From assembly GCF_001866665.1 (NCBI RefSeq), contig NZ_MLYO01000076.1, positions 100,913 through 164,912 on the forward strand: a stretch of 64,000 nucleotides of DNA. The letters are read 5' to 3'. Positions within the stretch are counted from its first letter, which is position 1; every line of letters starts with the position of its first letter. A program made the position numbers and the translations under genes. The notes beneath the pieces are model-generated. The model saw only the letters and a program-made list of their open reading frames with translations, had not been told where the DNA came from and ran no database searches. This document shows, piece by piece, positions 51,182 to 60,364 of this stretch. The DNA is from Streptomyces monashensis. Its GTDB lineage: Bacteria; Actinomycetota; Actinomycetes; Streptomycetales; Streptomycetaceae.

Positions 51182-51576
51182 AGGGCACGCTCGTAACTCG
51201 CCCAGGCGATGTGCGACTCGTGGAGGGTGACGGAGACGGCGGCGATCCCCTTGGCTCCTTCGCCGAGGTTGCCCTTGTGGACGCGTTCGGCGAGCCGGTC
51301 GGCGATGACCTTGGCGAGGTACTCGGTGGAGGTGTTGACGCCGGCGAAGTCGGGTTCGTCGTCGAGGTTGCGGTAGTTCAGCTCGGCCGTGATCAGGCGC
51401 AGTTCCTGGGTGGCGAGGCCGATGTCGACCACGATGTTGTCCTGGTCCAACTGCTGGCGGCGGAAGGTGGCGTCCACGAGGAACGTGGCGCCGTGCAGTT
51501 TCTGCGCGGGTCCGAACACCTCGCCGCGGAAGCTGTGGGCGATCATGATGTGATCGCGGACGGTGATGCTGAACAA
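51178..51576 (-). CDS. PTPS/QueD-fold protein lacking metal and catalytic residues
   Basis: 132 residues from TTG 51576 with GGAGGG 8 nt upstream. T-fold of 6-pyruvoyltetrahydropterin synthase, but the key sites are changed. The usual CxxxHGH reads AQKLHGA, so the catalytic Cys is Ala 24 and a zinc His is Ala 30; the Asp-His pair of the LDH motif reads LNY. His 14, His 28 and the pterin-binding Glu of NTSTEYLA remain. I recall that the S. coelicolor homologue SCO6650 was crystallised, binds no zinc and lacks PTPS activity. It probably binds a pterin- or pyrimidine-like intermediate for a different reaction. Confidence 0.88.
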   Translation of the reverse strand: MFSITVRDHIMIAHSFRGEVFGPAQKLHGATFLVDATFRRQQLDQDNIVVDIGLATQELRLITAELNYRNLDDEPDFAGVNTSTEYLAKVIADRLAERVHKGNLGEGAKGIAAVSVTLHESHIAWASYERAL

Positions 51577-51687
51577 CGGACGACCCTCCAGGTGCGGCGC
51601 GTCTGGTCCCCCGGACCGTGCCTGCCCGGGGATGACGTCTAGTACGGCTCTTCGCTTCCCCGTGTTCAGCCCTCTCTCACTCTTTTC

Positions 51688-52677
51688 TCAGGTCAGACCG
51701 GCCTCGGCGTACCGGATGCGGTGGCACAGGGCCGGGATGTCGCCGGTGGCGAGCCGCGGCATGACGTCGGGAAGTTGCTCGAACCCGCTCTCCCCCGTGA
51801 TGAGCGCGTCCAGGGCCGGGTCGGCGAGCAGGTCGAGGGCGAGGGCCATCCGGTCGGCGTAACCGCGGCCGGGGCGGGCGGCCGGGGAGACCGTGCCGAC
51901 CTGGCTGCTGCGCACGGTGAGCCGGCGGGAGTGGAAGGCCTCGCCGAGCGGCAGGCTCACGCGCCGGTCGCCGTACCAGCTCAGCTCCACGACGGTGCCG
52001 TCGGGTGCGAGGAGTTCCAGGGCGCGGGTGAGGCCGGCCTCGCTGGCGCTGGCGTGGACGACGAGGTCGCAGTCGCCGAGGGCGCCGTCGGGGGTCGCGA
52101 AGTCGACGCCGAGGGCCTCGGCGGTCTTCGCGCGGGCCGGGTCGGCGTCGACGAGCTGGAGGCGGATGCCGGGGAAGCGGGCGAGCAGGGCGGCCACCGA
52201 GCAGCCGACCATGCCGCCGCCGACCACGGCGATCCGGTCGCCGATCAGCGGCGAGGCGTCCCACAGGGCGTTGACGGCGGTCTCGACGGTCCCGGCGAGC
52301 ACGGCCCGTGCGGCGGGCACGGAATCGGGTACGACGGTGACGGCGTTCACCGGGACGACGTAACGGCTCTGGTGCGGGTACAGGCAGAAGACCGTACGTC
52401 CGATCAGGTCGGCCGGGCCCTGCTCGACCGTGCCGACGCTGAGGTAGCCGTACTTCACCGGGCCCGGGAAGTCGCCCTCCTGGAACGGCGCCCGCATCAC
52501 GGCGTGTTGGCCGGGCGGCACCTGGCCGCGGAAGACCAGCGTCTCGGTGCCGCGGCTCACTCCGGAGTACAGCGCGCGTACGAGGACCTCGCCCTCGGCG
52601 GGCTCCGCGAGGGTGACGTCGCGCAGTTCTCCGTGGCCGGGCGAGCGCAGCCAGAACGCGCGGGCCGAGCGGTTCAT
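51688..52677 (-). CDS. MDR-superfamily dehydrogenase without structural zinc motif
   Basis: 329 residues. ATG 52677 is preferred because AGGAGG sits 6 nt upstream; another ATG at 52683 is too close. Medium-chain dehydrogenase fold with YSGVSRGTETLVFRG, GPVKYGYLSVGTVEQG in place of the zinc-binding GHE motif, and the NAD(P) motif VVGGGMVGCSVAALLARF near residue 170. This SRGTE class resembles BchC and other sugar-polyol dehydrogenases. It is part of the cluster with PTPS, glycosyltransferase and methyltransferase, possibly forming or reducing a ketone on the product. Divergent from the CDP-alcohol transferase gene. Confidence 0.85.
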   Translation of the reverse strand: MNRSARAFWLRSPGHGELRDVTLAEPAEGEVLVRALYSGVSRGTETLVFRGQVPPGQHAVMRAPFQEGDFPGPVKYGYLSVGTVEQGPADLIGRTVFCLYPHQSRYVVPVNAVTVVPDSVPAARAVLAGTVETAVNALWDASPLIGDRIAVVGGGMVGCSVAALLARFPGIRLQLVDADPARAKTAEALGVDFATPDGALGDCDLVVHASASEAGLTRALELLAPDGTVVELSWYGDRRVSLPLGEAFHSRRLTVRSSQVGTVSPAARPGRGYADRMALALDLLADPALDALITGESGFEQLPDVMPRLATGDIPALCHRIRYAEAGLT

Positions 52678-52784
52678 CGGCATCCTCCTGAACAGTGGGC
52701 ACGTTGTTCACGTACCGAGAAGTGCACAGGCCGCGCACAGTACGCGGCGTTGATCGACTCTGTCACTCGGCCGGAGGGTGTGCG

Positions 52785-53552
52785 GTGGCCCTGAACAACA
52801 CGTATGACGCGAGGCTCCAGCAGGAGACCGCTGTGGGAGCGGGCGTACAGATCCTGCTGCTGGCCCTGCTCGGCACGGCCATAGGCATGGGGCCGGCCGG
52901 CTGGCTGACGGGGCTGGCGTTCGCGTTCGCCACCTGGGCCGTGCTGGCCCGCGCCCTGCACCGCTCCCGCCTGCGCTCCTTCGGCCCGGCGAACCGGGTC
53001 ACGCTCGGCCGCGCGACCCTGGTGGGCGGGGTGACCGCGCTGGTCGCGGACTCCTTCGAGAGCTCGCCGCCGGTGACGGTGCTGGTCGGCCTGACCGCCG
53101 TCGCCCTGCTCCTGGACGGCGTCGACGGCAAGGTGGCCCGCCACACGGGGACGTCGACGGCCCTCGGGGCGCGCTTCGACATGGAGGTCGACGCGTTCCT
53201 GATCCTGGTGCTGAGCGTCTACGTCTCGACGCAACTGGGCGCGTGGGTGCTGCTGATCGGCGGCATGCGGTACGCGTTCGTCGCGGCCGCGCGCCTCGCT
53301 CCCTGGCTGAACGCCCCGCTGCCGCCCTCCTTCGCCCGCAAGACGGTGGCCGCGGTGCAGGGCATCGCCCTCCTGGTGGCGGGCGCCGAGCTGCTGCCGC
53401 ACCTGGCGAACCTCGCGATCGTCCTGCTGGCGCTGGGCTCCCTGGTGTGGTCCTTCGGGCGCGACGTGCACGGGCTGTGGCGTACCTCGCGTACGCCGCT
53501 GCGGGTGCCGGCCGAGGCCCCGGTGCTGGAGCTGGAGCTGGCCGCGCGCTGA
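52785..53552 (+). CDS. CDP-alcohol phosphatidyltransferase
   Basis: 255 residues from GTG 52785 (GGAGGG 6 nt upstream). Six or so membrane segments with the complete active-site pattern DG-x2-AR-x8-G-x3-D-x3-D in DGKVARHTGTSTALGARFD. It joins a CDP-linked lipid (usually CDP-diacylglycerol) to an alcohol with loss of CMP. Placed at the edge of the GTP-opening cluster and divergent from its dehydrogenase gene, it may attach the product or a polyol to a lipid (inference). It ends at a strong hairpin at 53567. Confidence 0.9.
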   Translation: MALNNTYDARLQQETAVGAGVQILLLALLGTAIGMGPAGWLTGLAFAFATWAVLARALHRSRLRSFGPANRVTLGRATLVGGVTALVADSFESSPPVTVLVGLTAVALLLDGVDGKVARHTGTSTALGARFDMEVDAFLILVLSVYVSTQLGAWVLLIGGMRYAFVAAARLAPWLNAPLPPSFARKTVAAVQGIALLVAGAELLPHLANLAIVLLALGSLVWSFGRDVHGLWRTSRTPLRVPAEAPVLELELAAR

Positions 53553-53566
53553 GCGACGGCGGAGTG

Positions 53567-53609
53567 GACGAAGGGCCCGGACCGGGAACGCCGGTCCGGG
53601 CCCTTCGTC
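53567..53609. terminator. strong bidirectional hairpin terminator
   Basis: A perfect 19-bp stem (53567-53585 with 53591-53609, core GGGCCCGGACCGG) and a 5-nt loop GAACG. It lies between the convergent phosphatidyltransferase and YcnI-type genes. Confidence 0.9.
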
Positions 53610-53619
53610 CTGCTCGCGG

Positions 53620-54324
53620 CTATCGGCGCGGCTGCCGGCTCCGTACGAGCGCGAAGGCCGCGGCGGCGAGGCCGAGGGCGCCGACGACCAGTCCGGCGAT
53701 GCCGAGTCCGCGGGCCGTGGAGTCGGCGGAGTCGGCGGCCCGGGTGGTGGCGGCGCTCTTGGCGGGGGTGGCCGCACCGGTGTCACCGGCCGTCAGCTTG
53801 AGCGCGGGCGCCGGGTTCTCCGGGGCGTTGCCGGCGGTGGGCTCCTCGATCCAGCGGACGACCTTGCCGTCGGAGTACGTCTGGAGTGTCTTGAAGACCA
53901 ACTGTCCCGTGTCGGAGGGGAGTTGGCCGAAGGCGACATCGAAGTCCTCGTACTGCCCGGCGCCGATCCGCCCGCCGGTGAAGGTGATCTCGGAGGCGGC
54001 CTCGGTGATGGTGCCGTCGTCGGTCTTGACCGGCGTCTTCAGCTTGGCCGTGGTGACCTTGGCGGTCCAGCCGTCCTGCGGGTGGACGAGGACGCCGAGG
54101 ACGGGGTGGTCGGTGGGCAGGAAGACCTGCACCTTGGTGGTGGAGGCGGTGTCCTCCTCGTTGGGCACGCGGAAGGTGAGGACGCCGTCGGTGGCGCCCT
54201 TGGCGTAGCTGTCGGGGTGGACGGTGACGTGCGCGGAGGCGGCACCGGCGGCGAGGAGCACGGTGGCGGCGGCACCGGCGACGACGGTCGCGGCGCGGCG
54301 CAGGGCCGGACGTGTGGCGGACAT
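53620..54324 (-). CDS. YcnI-family (DUF1775) copper-related secreted membrane protein
   Basis: 234 residues from ATG 54324. Signal peptide ending AAGAASA, so the mature protein starts HVTVHPDSY, with the N-terminal His used for copper binding in YcnI. The DUF1775 beta-sandwich (~32-175) has VLTFRVPNEEDTASTTKVQVFLP and GWTAKVTTAKL. A C-terminal membrane anchor GLGIAGLVVGALGLAAAAFALV and basic tail follow. It is thought to chaperone copper outside the cell. The reading frame upstream is open without a stop for another 220 codons that encode a distinct membrane protein. Confidence 0.9.
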   Translation of the reverse strand: MSATRPALRRAATVVAGAAATVLLAAGAASAHVTVHPDSYAKGATDGVLTFRVPNEEDTASTTKVQVFLPTDHPVLGVLVHPQDGWTAKVTTAKLKTPVKTDDGTITEAASEITFTGGRIGAGQYEDFDVAFGQLPSDTGQLVFKTLQTYSDGKVVRWIEEPTAGNAPENPAPALKLTAGDTGAATPAKSAATTRAADSADSTARGLGIAGLVVGALGLAAAAFALVRSRQPRR

Positions 54325-54984
54325 GATGGATCGGTCTCCGTACGGGTGACGTGGGTGAAGGGGTCGGATCGGGTACGGGACCGGGATCGGGGGGCCGCGC
54401 CGGCTGACCGCGTGCCGCAGCGGGGTACGGCGCGGCGGGGCGGGCTCGGCCGGGAGGCACGGGGTGTGCGGGGCCGGGGCGGGCAGCGGGGCGTCACGCC
54501 ACCAGGCGGCGAGGCCGGGGACGAGGCCGGCGGTGCGGCGCAGCAACGACCACAGGGCGGCCTCGCCGCGCCGCAGCCACCAGGCGGCGGCGAGCGCGGC
54601 GAGGAGATGGGCGGCGGTGGCGTGAGCGGTGGTGTGCGCGGGCACCGTCGCGTGGGCGTGTGCCGCGTCGGCCATGGCGGCGCCGTGCATGAGGGCCATG
54701 GCGTGGCCCGGCGCCCCCTCGGGTCCGCTGCTGCCGTGGGCGGTGTCGAAGCCGGTGTGCAGGGCGGCCTGGGTGGCCAGCGTGGTGGTGCCGATGCCGG
54801 TGAGGGAGCGTTCGCGGGCGCCGAGGATCCAGCCGAGCGTGAACACCGCGGCGAATCCGGCCGCGTCGGCCCACAGGGGCGGCATGGCCCCCATGGCGAG
54901 TCCGTGCCCGGCGGCGGCGAGCAGCACGCACACCGCGGCGAACACCGCGGCACGCAGACCTCTCACCACCGGCGACGCACTCAT
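54325..54984 (-). CDS. membrane protein reading in frame into YcnI gene
   Basis: From ATG 54984 the frame encodes ~220 residues and then continues straight into MSATRPALRR of the YcnI protein; the only stop is at 53620. It has four predicted membrane segments (AAVFAAVCVLLAAAGHGLAMGAMPP split by a loop, AAGFAAVFTLGWILGA, HLLAALAAAWWL) and His/Ala-rich loops (HAMALMHGAAMADAAHAHA) that could bind metal. The last ~60 residues are Pro/Arg-rich and may be former intergenic DNA. In related genomes this is usually a separate gene, so a stop has probably been lost. A 454-residue fusion is possible. Confidence 0.5.
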
Positions 54985-55091
54985 GGTGAGGCAGTCTCCC
55001 ACGGTCGGGTGATACATGGGGCGGGGGCGTCGTGTTCAGTCGGGTGCGCCTGGAGGCGTCGTTCGGCGATGCTCGTAGGCGGTGCGCCCGC

Positions 55092-56792
55092 TCACCGGGG
55101 TGCGGCGCGCGCCGGGCGTCGTACGGCCGCCGCCGAGGTGACGGCGAGCGCGCCGAGGACGGCGAGGACGGCGGCGGGGGCGAGGACCGTCCAGGGGGCG
55201 CGCTCGGCGTAGGGCTGGTTCTCGGCGAGGAGGTGGCCCCACTCGGGGGACGGCGGCTGGGCGCCGAGGCCGAGGAAGCCGAGCGAGGCGAGGGCGAGGG
55301 CGGTGCCGGGCAGCCGGAGCAGGGCGTGCCGGGCGACGGGCGGGACGACGGCGGGCAGGAGTTCGTGGCGCAGCAGGTACCAGCGGCCGGCGCCGAGGGC
55401 GCGGGTGGCGGTGAGGTGCGGGGCGGCGCGCTCCTGGCGCAGGAGGGCGCAGGTGTGGGTGGCGAGGGGGGCCCAGGCCACGGCGGCGACGGCGAGCGCG
55501 GGGGTGGCCGGGCCGCCGCCCGCGACGGCGGTGACGAGGAGCGCGGCGAGGACCGGCGGTACGGCGTTGACGGTGTCGGCGAGCGGCCCGGACAGCCGGG
55601 GCAGCAGTCCGAGCAGCAGCCCGGCCAGCAGGCTGCCGACGCTGAGCGCGAGGGCGAGCAGCAGGGTGTCGAGGGCACCGTGGGCGATGCGGGCGAGCAG
55701 GTCGCGGCCGAGCGCGTCGGTGCCGAACGGGTGGGCGGCGCCGGGGGGTTGGAGGCGGGCGGCGGTGTCGAGGGCGAGCGGGTCGCGGGGCAGGCCGGCG
55801 GCGAGGACGGCCAGCAGTACTGCGGCGAGGAGGAGCGGCGTCGTGGCCCGCGCGGGCGCGCCGGCCGGGTGCAGCGCGGGTACGGCCCCGTCCGTGAGGG
55901 CGGGTCCGACGACCAGGCGTACGCCGAGCCGGGCGGCGCCGGCGGCCAGCGCGGCGAGGAGCACCAGGCAGAGGGTGCCGGTCTGGAGGACGGGCAGGTC
56001 CTGGGCGAGGGCCGCCTGGAGGGTGGTGCGGCCGAGGCCGGGGATGTCGAAGACCTGCTCGACGGCGACGGCGCCGCCGGTCATGCCGACGACGAAGAGG
56101 GCGGTGCCCGGCAGCAGTCCGGGCAGGACGCGCCGGACCGCCTGCCGGGCGATCGAGCGGGCGGGCAGTCCGCGCGCGCGGGCGGCCCGCACCCAGGGTT
56201 CGGCGAAGGCGCCGGGCAGCTGGTCGTCGAGGAGCCGGCCGAGGACGGCGCCCACGGGCAGGCCGAGGGCGAGGGCGGGCAGCACGGTGTGGCGCGGCCC
56301 GTACCAGCCGAGGGCGGGCAGCCAGCCGAGCTGGACGCCGACGACGGTGGCGAGCACGGAGGCGGTGAGGAACTCCGGGAGCGTGGCGAGCATGGCGGAG
56401 CCGGCGCCGCCGGACCGGCCGCCGCGGTACAGGGTGCGGGCGCAGACGACGGCCGCGGTGCACAGCGCGACGGCCAGGGCGACGGCCATCAGCAGCAGGG
56501 AGGCGCCGAGCGCGCGGAGCACGACCGGTCCGACGTCGGCGCCGGAGAGCCAGGACCGCCCGGCGTCCCCGCGCACCAGTCCGCCGAGCCAGCGCCCGAG
56601 CAGGAGCAACGGCCCGTCGTCCAGGCGCAGTTGATGTCGGATGGCGGCGAGCACCTCGGGGTCGGGGTCCCGGTCCCGGGCGCGGGCCTTGAGGACGGTG
56701 AGCGCGGGATCGGTACGGGTCAGCCAGGGCAGCAGCCCGATCCCGCACACCAGGGCCCCGGCGAGCGAGGCCCGCCACAGCATGCTGCGCAT
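55092..56792 (-). CDS. fused DppB-DppC peptide/nickel ABC permease
   Basis: 566 residues holding two permease units. The DppB-like half (~1-275) has RHTVLPALALGLPVGAVLGRLL and the loop VRAARARGLPARSIARQAVRR. The DppC-like half (~300-566) starts at PLLLAAVLLAVLAAGLPRDPLALD, with HPFGTDALGRDLLARIAHGA and ATRALGAGRWYLLRHELLP. Normally these are separate ~310-residue proteins. It starts 5 nt after the binding-protein gene without a clear ribosome site, so it is coupled. No ATPase genes (DppD/F) follow; the next genes are unrelated. Confidence 0.88.
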   Translation of the reverse strand: MRSMLWRASLAGALVCGIGLLPWLTRTDPALTVLKARARDRDPDPEVLAAIRHQLRLDDGPLLLLGRWLGGLVRGDAGRSWLSGADVGPVVLRALGASLLLMAVALAVALCTAAVVCARTLYRGGRSGGAGSAMLATLPEFLTASVLATVVGVQLGWLPALGWYGPRHTVLPALALGLPVGAVLGRLLDDQLPGAFAEPWVRAARARGLPARSIARQAVRRVLPGLLPGTALFVVGMTGGAVAVEQVFDIPGLGRTTLQAALAQDLPVLQTGTLCLVLLAALAAGAARLGVRLVVGPALTDGAVPALHPAGAPARATTPLLLAAVLLAVLAAGLPRDPLALDTAARLQPPGAAHPFGTDALGRDLLARIAHGALDTLLLALALSVGSLLAGLLLGLLPRLSGPLADTVNAVPPVLAALLVTAVAGGGPATPALAVAAVAWAPLATHTCALLRQERAAPHLTATRALGAGRWYLLRHELLPAVVPPVARHALLRLPGTALALASLGFLGLGAQPPSPEWGHLLAENQPYAERAPWTVLAPAAVLAVLGALAVTSAAAVRRPARAAPR

Positions 56793-56797
56793 GCCGC

Positions 56798-58294
56798 TCA
56801 GCGCCGGGTGCCGGTGCCGACGAGGGTGCGCTCGTAGGGGTCGAGGCGCACCCCCTCGACCGTGCCGGAGACGCCGGTGACGACGCGCTGGTGGACCAGC
56901 GGTACGACGGTGTCGGTACCGAGGATCGCCGCCTCGGCGCGCAGTGCGGCGGTCCGCCGCCCGGCGGGGTCGGCGGTGCGTTCGGCGGCGGCCACGGCCC
57001 GGTCTACGGCGCGGTCGCACAGCAGGGCCAGGTTGTAGCCGCCGTCGCAGGTGTAGTCGCTCGCCAGGACGGCGACGGGGTCACCGGTGTCGACGAGGCT
57101 GTTGCGGGCGAGGACGAACGCGTCGAACTTCCCGTCGAGGGCGTCGCCCTCCAGTCGCCCGTACTCGCGCACGACGAGCTTCACCCGGAAGCCCGCCTTC
57201 TCCAGCTGCTGCTTCAACACCTGGGCGACTTCGGGGAGTTCGGGCCGGTTGTCATAGGTGGCGAGGGTGACGACTGTTCCGTCGGGCCGCCTCGCGGCGG
57301 CCCGGCCTGCGGGCTTGAGGTGCTTGCCCTCGGCCCAGGTGACGGCGGGCCCGTAGATCCCGGCCCCGCGGTCGGCGTGGCCCTCGTACACACCGCGCGC
57401 GAGGCCGGAGGTGTCGACGGCGGCGCGGGCGGCGGCCCGCAGGCCGGCGTCGCGCAGCGGCCCGGAGCGGGAGTTGAGCAGCAGGCTGGTCGTGCGCGTG
57501 GTGGCGGTCTCCCGCCGGGTTCCCGGCGCCAGGGTGGCGGCCTGGGCGACGGGCACGGCCTCGGCCAGGTCGGCGTCGCCGCTGCGCAGGGCGTTGGTGC
57601 GGGCGGTGCCGTCGGCGACGAAGCGGACATCGATGCCGCCGGCCCGGGCGCGCCCGCCCCAGTAGCCGTCGTAGCGGTCGAGGGTGGCGGAGACGGTGCC
57701 GTTCACCTTCTTCAGGACGAACGGCCCGGTGCCGCTGCCCACCGGGTCGACGGCGCCCTTGCGGGCGTACGCCGTGGCGGACAGGACGGCGAGGCCGGGG
57801 CTGGACAGCCGCAGGGGCAGGATCGGGTCGGGCCGCCCGGTGGTGACACGCAGCCGGCGGGCGTCCACCGCCCGGGCGGTCAGCTCGACACCGGACAGGG
57901 CGGCCGGGGCGGGCCGGGCCGCGGCGGCGCGGGCGAGGGAGGCGGCGACGGCCCGTGCGGTGACGTCGGTGCCGTCGTGGAAGGTGGCCTCGCGCAGGGT
58001 GAACAGCCAGCTTCGGTCGCCCTCCTGCCGCCAGGAGGTGGCGAGGGCGGGCGCGGCGGCGCCGTCGCCGTCGAGCGCCGTCAGCCCCTCGGTGACGCCG
58101 AGCCGGGTGAGGATGGTGCCGTCGGCACCGTACGGGGAGAGCCGCTCGGCGGGCGGGAAGGCGAGCGCGACGCGCAGCCGGGCGCCGCCGCCGGTGCCGC
58201 CGACGCGGTCGGCGCCTGCGCCGGGGGCGAAGCAGCCTGCCAGCAAGGGGGTGAGAAGAAGGGCGGCGAGCAGCCGGGGACGCGGGAGAGACAT
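56798..58294 (-). CDS. peptide/nickel-type ABC substrate-binding lipoprotein (SBP_bac_5)
   Basis: 498 residues from ATG 58294; ATG 58321, overlapping the GNAT stop, is an alternative. Lipoprotein signal LLAALLLTPLLAGC. Family 5 binding protein: YGADGTILTRLGVTEGL, TLREATFHDGTDVTARAVAASL, VGSGTGPFVLKKV and LLNSRSGPLRDAGLRAAARAAVD. It delivers an oligopeptide, metal chelate or similar compound to the fused permease. It forms an operon with the GNAT gene upstream. Confidence 0.9.
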   Translation of the reverse strand: MSLPRPRLLAALLLTPLLAGCFAPGAGADRVGGTGGGARLRVALAFPPAERLSPYGADGTILTRLGVTEGLTALDGDGAAAPALATSWRQEGDRSWLFTLREATFHDGTDVTARAVAASLARAAAARPAPAALSGVELTARAVDARRLRVTTGRPDPILPLRLSSPGLAVLSATAYARKGAVDPVGSGTGPFVLKKVNGTVSATLDRYDGYWGGRARAGGIDVRFVADGTARTNALRSGDADLAEAVPVAQAATLAPGTRRETATTRTTSLLLNSRSGPLRDAGLRAAARAAVDTSGLARGVYEGHADRGAGIYGPAVTWAEGKHLKPAGRAAARRPDGTVVTLATYDNRPELPEVAQVLKQQLEKAGFRVKLVVREYGRLEGDALDGKFDAFVLARNSLVDTGDPVAVLASDYTCDGGYNLALLCDRAVDRAVAAAERTADPAGRRTAALRAEAAILGTDTVVPLVHQRVVTGVSGTVEGVRLDPYERTLVGTGTRR

Positions 58295-58317
58295 GATCCT
58301 CGGTTCGTTACGGTTCG

Positions 58318-58848
58318 TCATGGTGCGGTGTGGACGGGCAGCTCGAAGTGCACGAGGCTCTGCGGGCGTTCGGGGTCCGCCCGCTCGTCGTGGACGGGCT
58401 TCCCGAGCGACCGCCAGAACGCCTCGGCGCCGGGCACGGCAGGATCGGTGTGCAGATACACGGCCCGGTACCCGCCGTCCGCCGCGGCGAAGTCCAGGAG
58501 CCGCTCGACCAGTTGCCGCGCGATCCCCCGCCTGCGGTGCGCGGGCCGTACGTACACCCGGCGCAACTGCGCGGTCGGCCCCGACGGATACCGCTCGGCC
58601 AGCCACCGCGGATTCGGCGGCCACGCGGGGCCCCGCGCGTCGAGCGCCCCGGTCCCGACGACCTCCCCCGCCCCGTCTACCGCGACGAACAGCGCGTGCC
58701 GCACGGGTACGAGGTAGGCCCCGGCGGGATCGACGATGTCGGCGTGCCAACGGGGCACGTATCCGGTCCCGAGGTCCCGGTAGACGGTGTCGAGCATGAC
58801 GGAGCGGGCGCCGTCCACGTCGGCGGGGGTTGCGGGCCTGATGCTCAT
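58318..58848 (-). CDS. GNAT-family N-acetyltransferase
   Basis: 176 residues from ATG 58848 (MSIRPATPADVDGARS). Acetyl-CoA-binding motif A is VYVRPAHRRRGIARQLVERLL near residue 105, followed by YLHTDPAVPGAEAFWRSLG. Substrate unknown. There is no ribosome site and a -10-like TATAGT ends about 15 nt upstream on the minus strand, so the message may be leaderless. A perfect TGCATA-CTA-TATGCA repeat covers that promoter. First gene of the unit with the peptide importer. Confidence 0.85.
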   Translation of the reverse strand: MSIRPATPADVDGARSVMLDTVYRDLGTGYVPRWHADIVDPAGAYLVPVRHALFVAVDGAGEVVGTGALDARGPAWPPNPRWLAERYPSGPTAQLRRVYVRPAHRRRGIARQLVERLLDFAAADGGYRAVYLHTDPAVPGAEAFWRSLGKPVHDERADPERPQSLVHFELPVHTAP

Positions 58849-58858
58849 GGAATGCACT

Positions 58859-58873
58859 TGCATACTATATGCA
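58859..58873. promoter_or_regulatory. palindromic operator over GNAT promoter
   Basis: TGCATA-CTA-TATGCA is a perfect 6-bp inverted repeat with a 3-nt centre in an AT-rich island immediately upstream of the GNAT start, overlapping the probable -10 hexamer. A repressor bound here would block the GNAT/peptide-importer operon. The regulator is not obvious in the window. Confidence 0.55.
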
Positions 58874-58961
58874 TTAAGCAGGGGGTTCCCGCCCGGCTCG
58901 GGCGGGGAGCCGGTGGGCACGGACTCCCGCATCCGCGCCCACCGGCCGTACGGGGGCCGGG

Positions 58962-60326
<1,365 letters not shown>

Positions 60327-60364
60327 GGAAGTCCCTTCGGAATGCAAGGAATGCGAGAGACCGG

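Noticed and set aside
8161..58873. TGCATAC heptamer as a shared regulatory motif across the window
   Set aside because: A rough estimate gives about two chance occurrences in 64 kb of this composition, so the word alone is not evidence; only the codon anomaly is reported.
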